Positions 5,988 through 6,904 of a stretch of 6,904 nucleotides of DNA are shown here, in pieces. Under the pieces are notes generated by a model. That model made no database searches and had not been told where the DNA came from. It saw only the letters and a list, made by a program, of their open reading frames with translations. The translations under genes and the position numbers were made by a program. Each line of letters begins with the position of its first letter. Within the stretch, counting starts at the first letter, position 1. This stretch comes from Eubacteriales bacterium (GTDB lineage: Bacteria > Bacillota_A > Clostridia > Lachnospirales > Lachnospiraceae): assembly GCA_030527765.1 (NCBI GenBank), contig JAUNAE010000203.1:1-6904 (forward strand), given 5' to 3'.

Positions 5988-6904
5988 ATGTTGTTTCAAA
6001 TCTACGGCAGTACTTCTGCCACACAGCTGTTAGGCTGGGTTCTCGTATTCGTTGGTCTTATTGTGATGAATGAGATCGGAAGAAGAACCAAAGTCGGAGG
6101 AATGTTAATTTTCGTAATCATTCCACTGATTCTGACAGCATACTTCATTGGAATTCAGCTTGGTCTGTTTGGAGGACATAACAACCAGACCTACGAGTAC
6201 ATGAATGGCTGGTTCCATTACTTCAAGCTGTACGCTGCTGATATCGGATGCGTCGGCTTCATGATGATCAAGTACAAATGGGGAATCGGCAAAGAGCACT
6301 GGTTCAAAGCTTTCCCATGGCTGATCGTTGCGGCAAACATTCTTATCGCAGTTGTATCCGATATGGAGTCTGCAATCCGTGCATTCCAGGTAACAAAAGA
6401 TCTTGGCGGTGCATGGTGGGCATCCAACGAGGGTGTATTCCTTTACGGTGGATGGTGGAATGTTGTAAACGCACTTGCAGGTGTTCTGAATATCTTCTGT
6501 ATGACTGCATGGTGGAATGTTTACACATCCAAAGATCAGAAGGATATGATCTGGCCGGATATGACCATCTGGTTCATCGTTGCGTATGATGTATGGAACT
6601 TCCAGTACACTTATGCAAACCTTCCGACACATACATGGTACTGCGGTGTTGCACTGCTTCTGGCACCGACCTTTGCGAACGCACTGTGGAACAGAGGTGC
6701 ATGGATTCAGAACCGTGCGAATACACTGGCAATCTGGTGTATGTATGCTCAGGTAGTTCCGCTGTTCCAGCTGAGCAAAACCTTCTCTGTACTTCCGTCC
6801 GTTTACGGCGGTGCACAGGCTGCCGGAATTTCCGCACTGGATCTCTATGACAAAGCCATCGAGGTTTACAGAAGCGGAGTGAATACTTCCGGTGAGGTTA
6901 TGGC
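5988..6904 (+). CDS. Polytopic membrane protein, DUF5692-like (partial at 3' end)
   Basis: The frame starts at ATG 5988, 9 nt after GGGAGG (5973-5978), and runs open to the window end: 305 complete codons, with the stop outside. It has about eight hydrophobic segments (roughly 12-28, 39-61, 77-94, 108-124, 155-176, 192-210, 217-235 and 246-263) joined by short loops, so it is an integral cytoplasmic-membrane protein without a cleaved signal. It is very rich in Trp, Tyr and Phe, with paired Trp at 143-144, 156-157 and 175-176 and the striking segment YDVWNFQYTYANLP (200-213). It resembles, from memory, the uncharacterised DUF5692 family of Clostridia; this is not checked and no activity is known. 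It has its own promoter and a Rex-like operator, suggesting control by the NADH/NAD+ ratio. Codon choice differs from the upstream genes: 15 of 18 Phe are TTC and 13 of 17 Tyr are TAC, as in highly expressed genes. The gene is certain, the family moderately so, and the function is unknown. Confidence 0.85.
   Translation, partial: MLFQIYGSTSATQLLGWVLVFVGLIVMNEIGRRTKVGGMLIFVIIPLILTAYFIGIQLGLFGGHNNQTYEYMNGWFHYFKLYAADIGCVGFMMIKYKWGIGKEHWFKAFPWLIVAANILIAVVSDMESAIRAFQVTKDLGGAWWASNEGVFLYGGWWNVVNALAGVLNIFCMTAWWNVYTSKDQKDMIWPDMTIWFIVAYDVWNFQYTYANLPTHTWYCGVALLLAPTFANALWNRGAWIQNRANTLAIWCMYAQVVPLFQLSKTFSVLPSVYGGAQAAGISALDLYDKAIEVYRSGVNTSGEVM

Noticed and set aside
6105..6632. A 175-codon open frame on the - strand.
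   Set aside because: It lies wholly inside the membrane protein gene, has no ribosome binding site that I can see, and its translation is Cys/His-rich and non-family-like. It is explained by the biased codon use of the real gene.
1..6904. CRISPR arrays, tRNA or rRNA genes, insertion sequences and riboswitches.
   Set aside because: I saw no regularly spaced direct repeats, clover-leaf or conserved rRNA segments, transposase-like translations or terminal inverted repeats.

Overview
The window reads as a piece of a Gram-positive Firmicutes chromosome, most likely class Clostridia and plausibly Lachnospiraceae. The support is moderately AT-rich DNA, strong purine-rich ribosome binding sites, a GTG start, a secreted YARHG-domain protein and a secreted clostripain-type (C11) cysteine peptidase. 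No sequence search was possible, so the taxonomy is inference. All supported genes lie on the + strand.

Region 1 (1-370) is a short coiled-coil reading frame with only a TTG start and an in-frame stop just upstream. It is either a small gene of unknown function or the 3' part of a longer gene cut by a stop codon. Region 2 (371-604) is non-coding. It holds a good candidate intrinsic terminator (411-445), an isolated TATAAT box, and the ribosome binding site of the next gene.

Region 3 (605-5908) is a probable two-gene operon for exported proteins. The first gene encodes a 384-residue protein with a signal peptide, a YARHG domain, a Gly/Ser linker, a DxDxDG loop and an SH3-like tail. After 66 bp it is followed by a 1360-residue C11 peptidase with its His and Cys catalytic motifs intact. 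A very long, beta-rich C-terminal half of the peptidase includes what look like three divergent tandem modules. Both products should act at or outside the cell surface: the peptidase would cut proteins after basic residues, and the YARHG protein may be a partner, binding protein or substrate. That link rests on gene order only.

Region 4 (5909-6904) starts a new transcription unit for a polytopic membrane protein of about eight predicted helices, cut off by the window end. Its leader has a promoter with 17-bp spacing and, over the predicted transcription start, an 18-bp palindrome one base from the TTGTGAA-N4-TTCACAA operator of the NADH-sensing repressor Rex. The gene also has the C-ending codon bias of a highly expressed gene, unlike its neighbours. 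A redox-controlled, strongly expressed membrane protein of unknown function is the most interesting hypothesis here.
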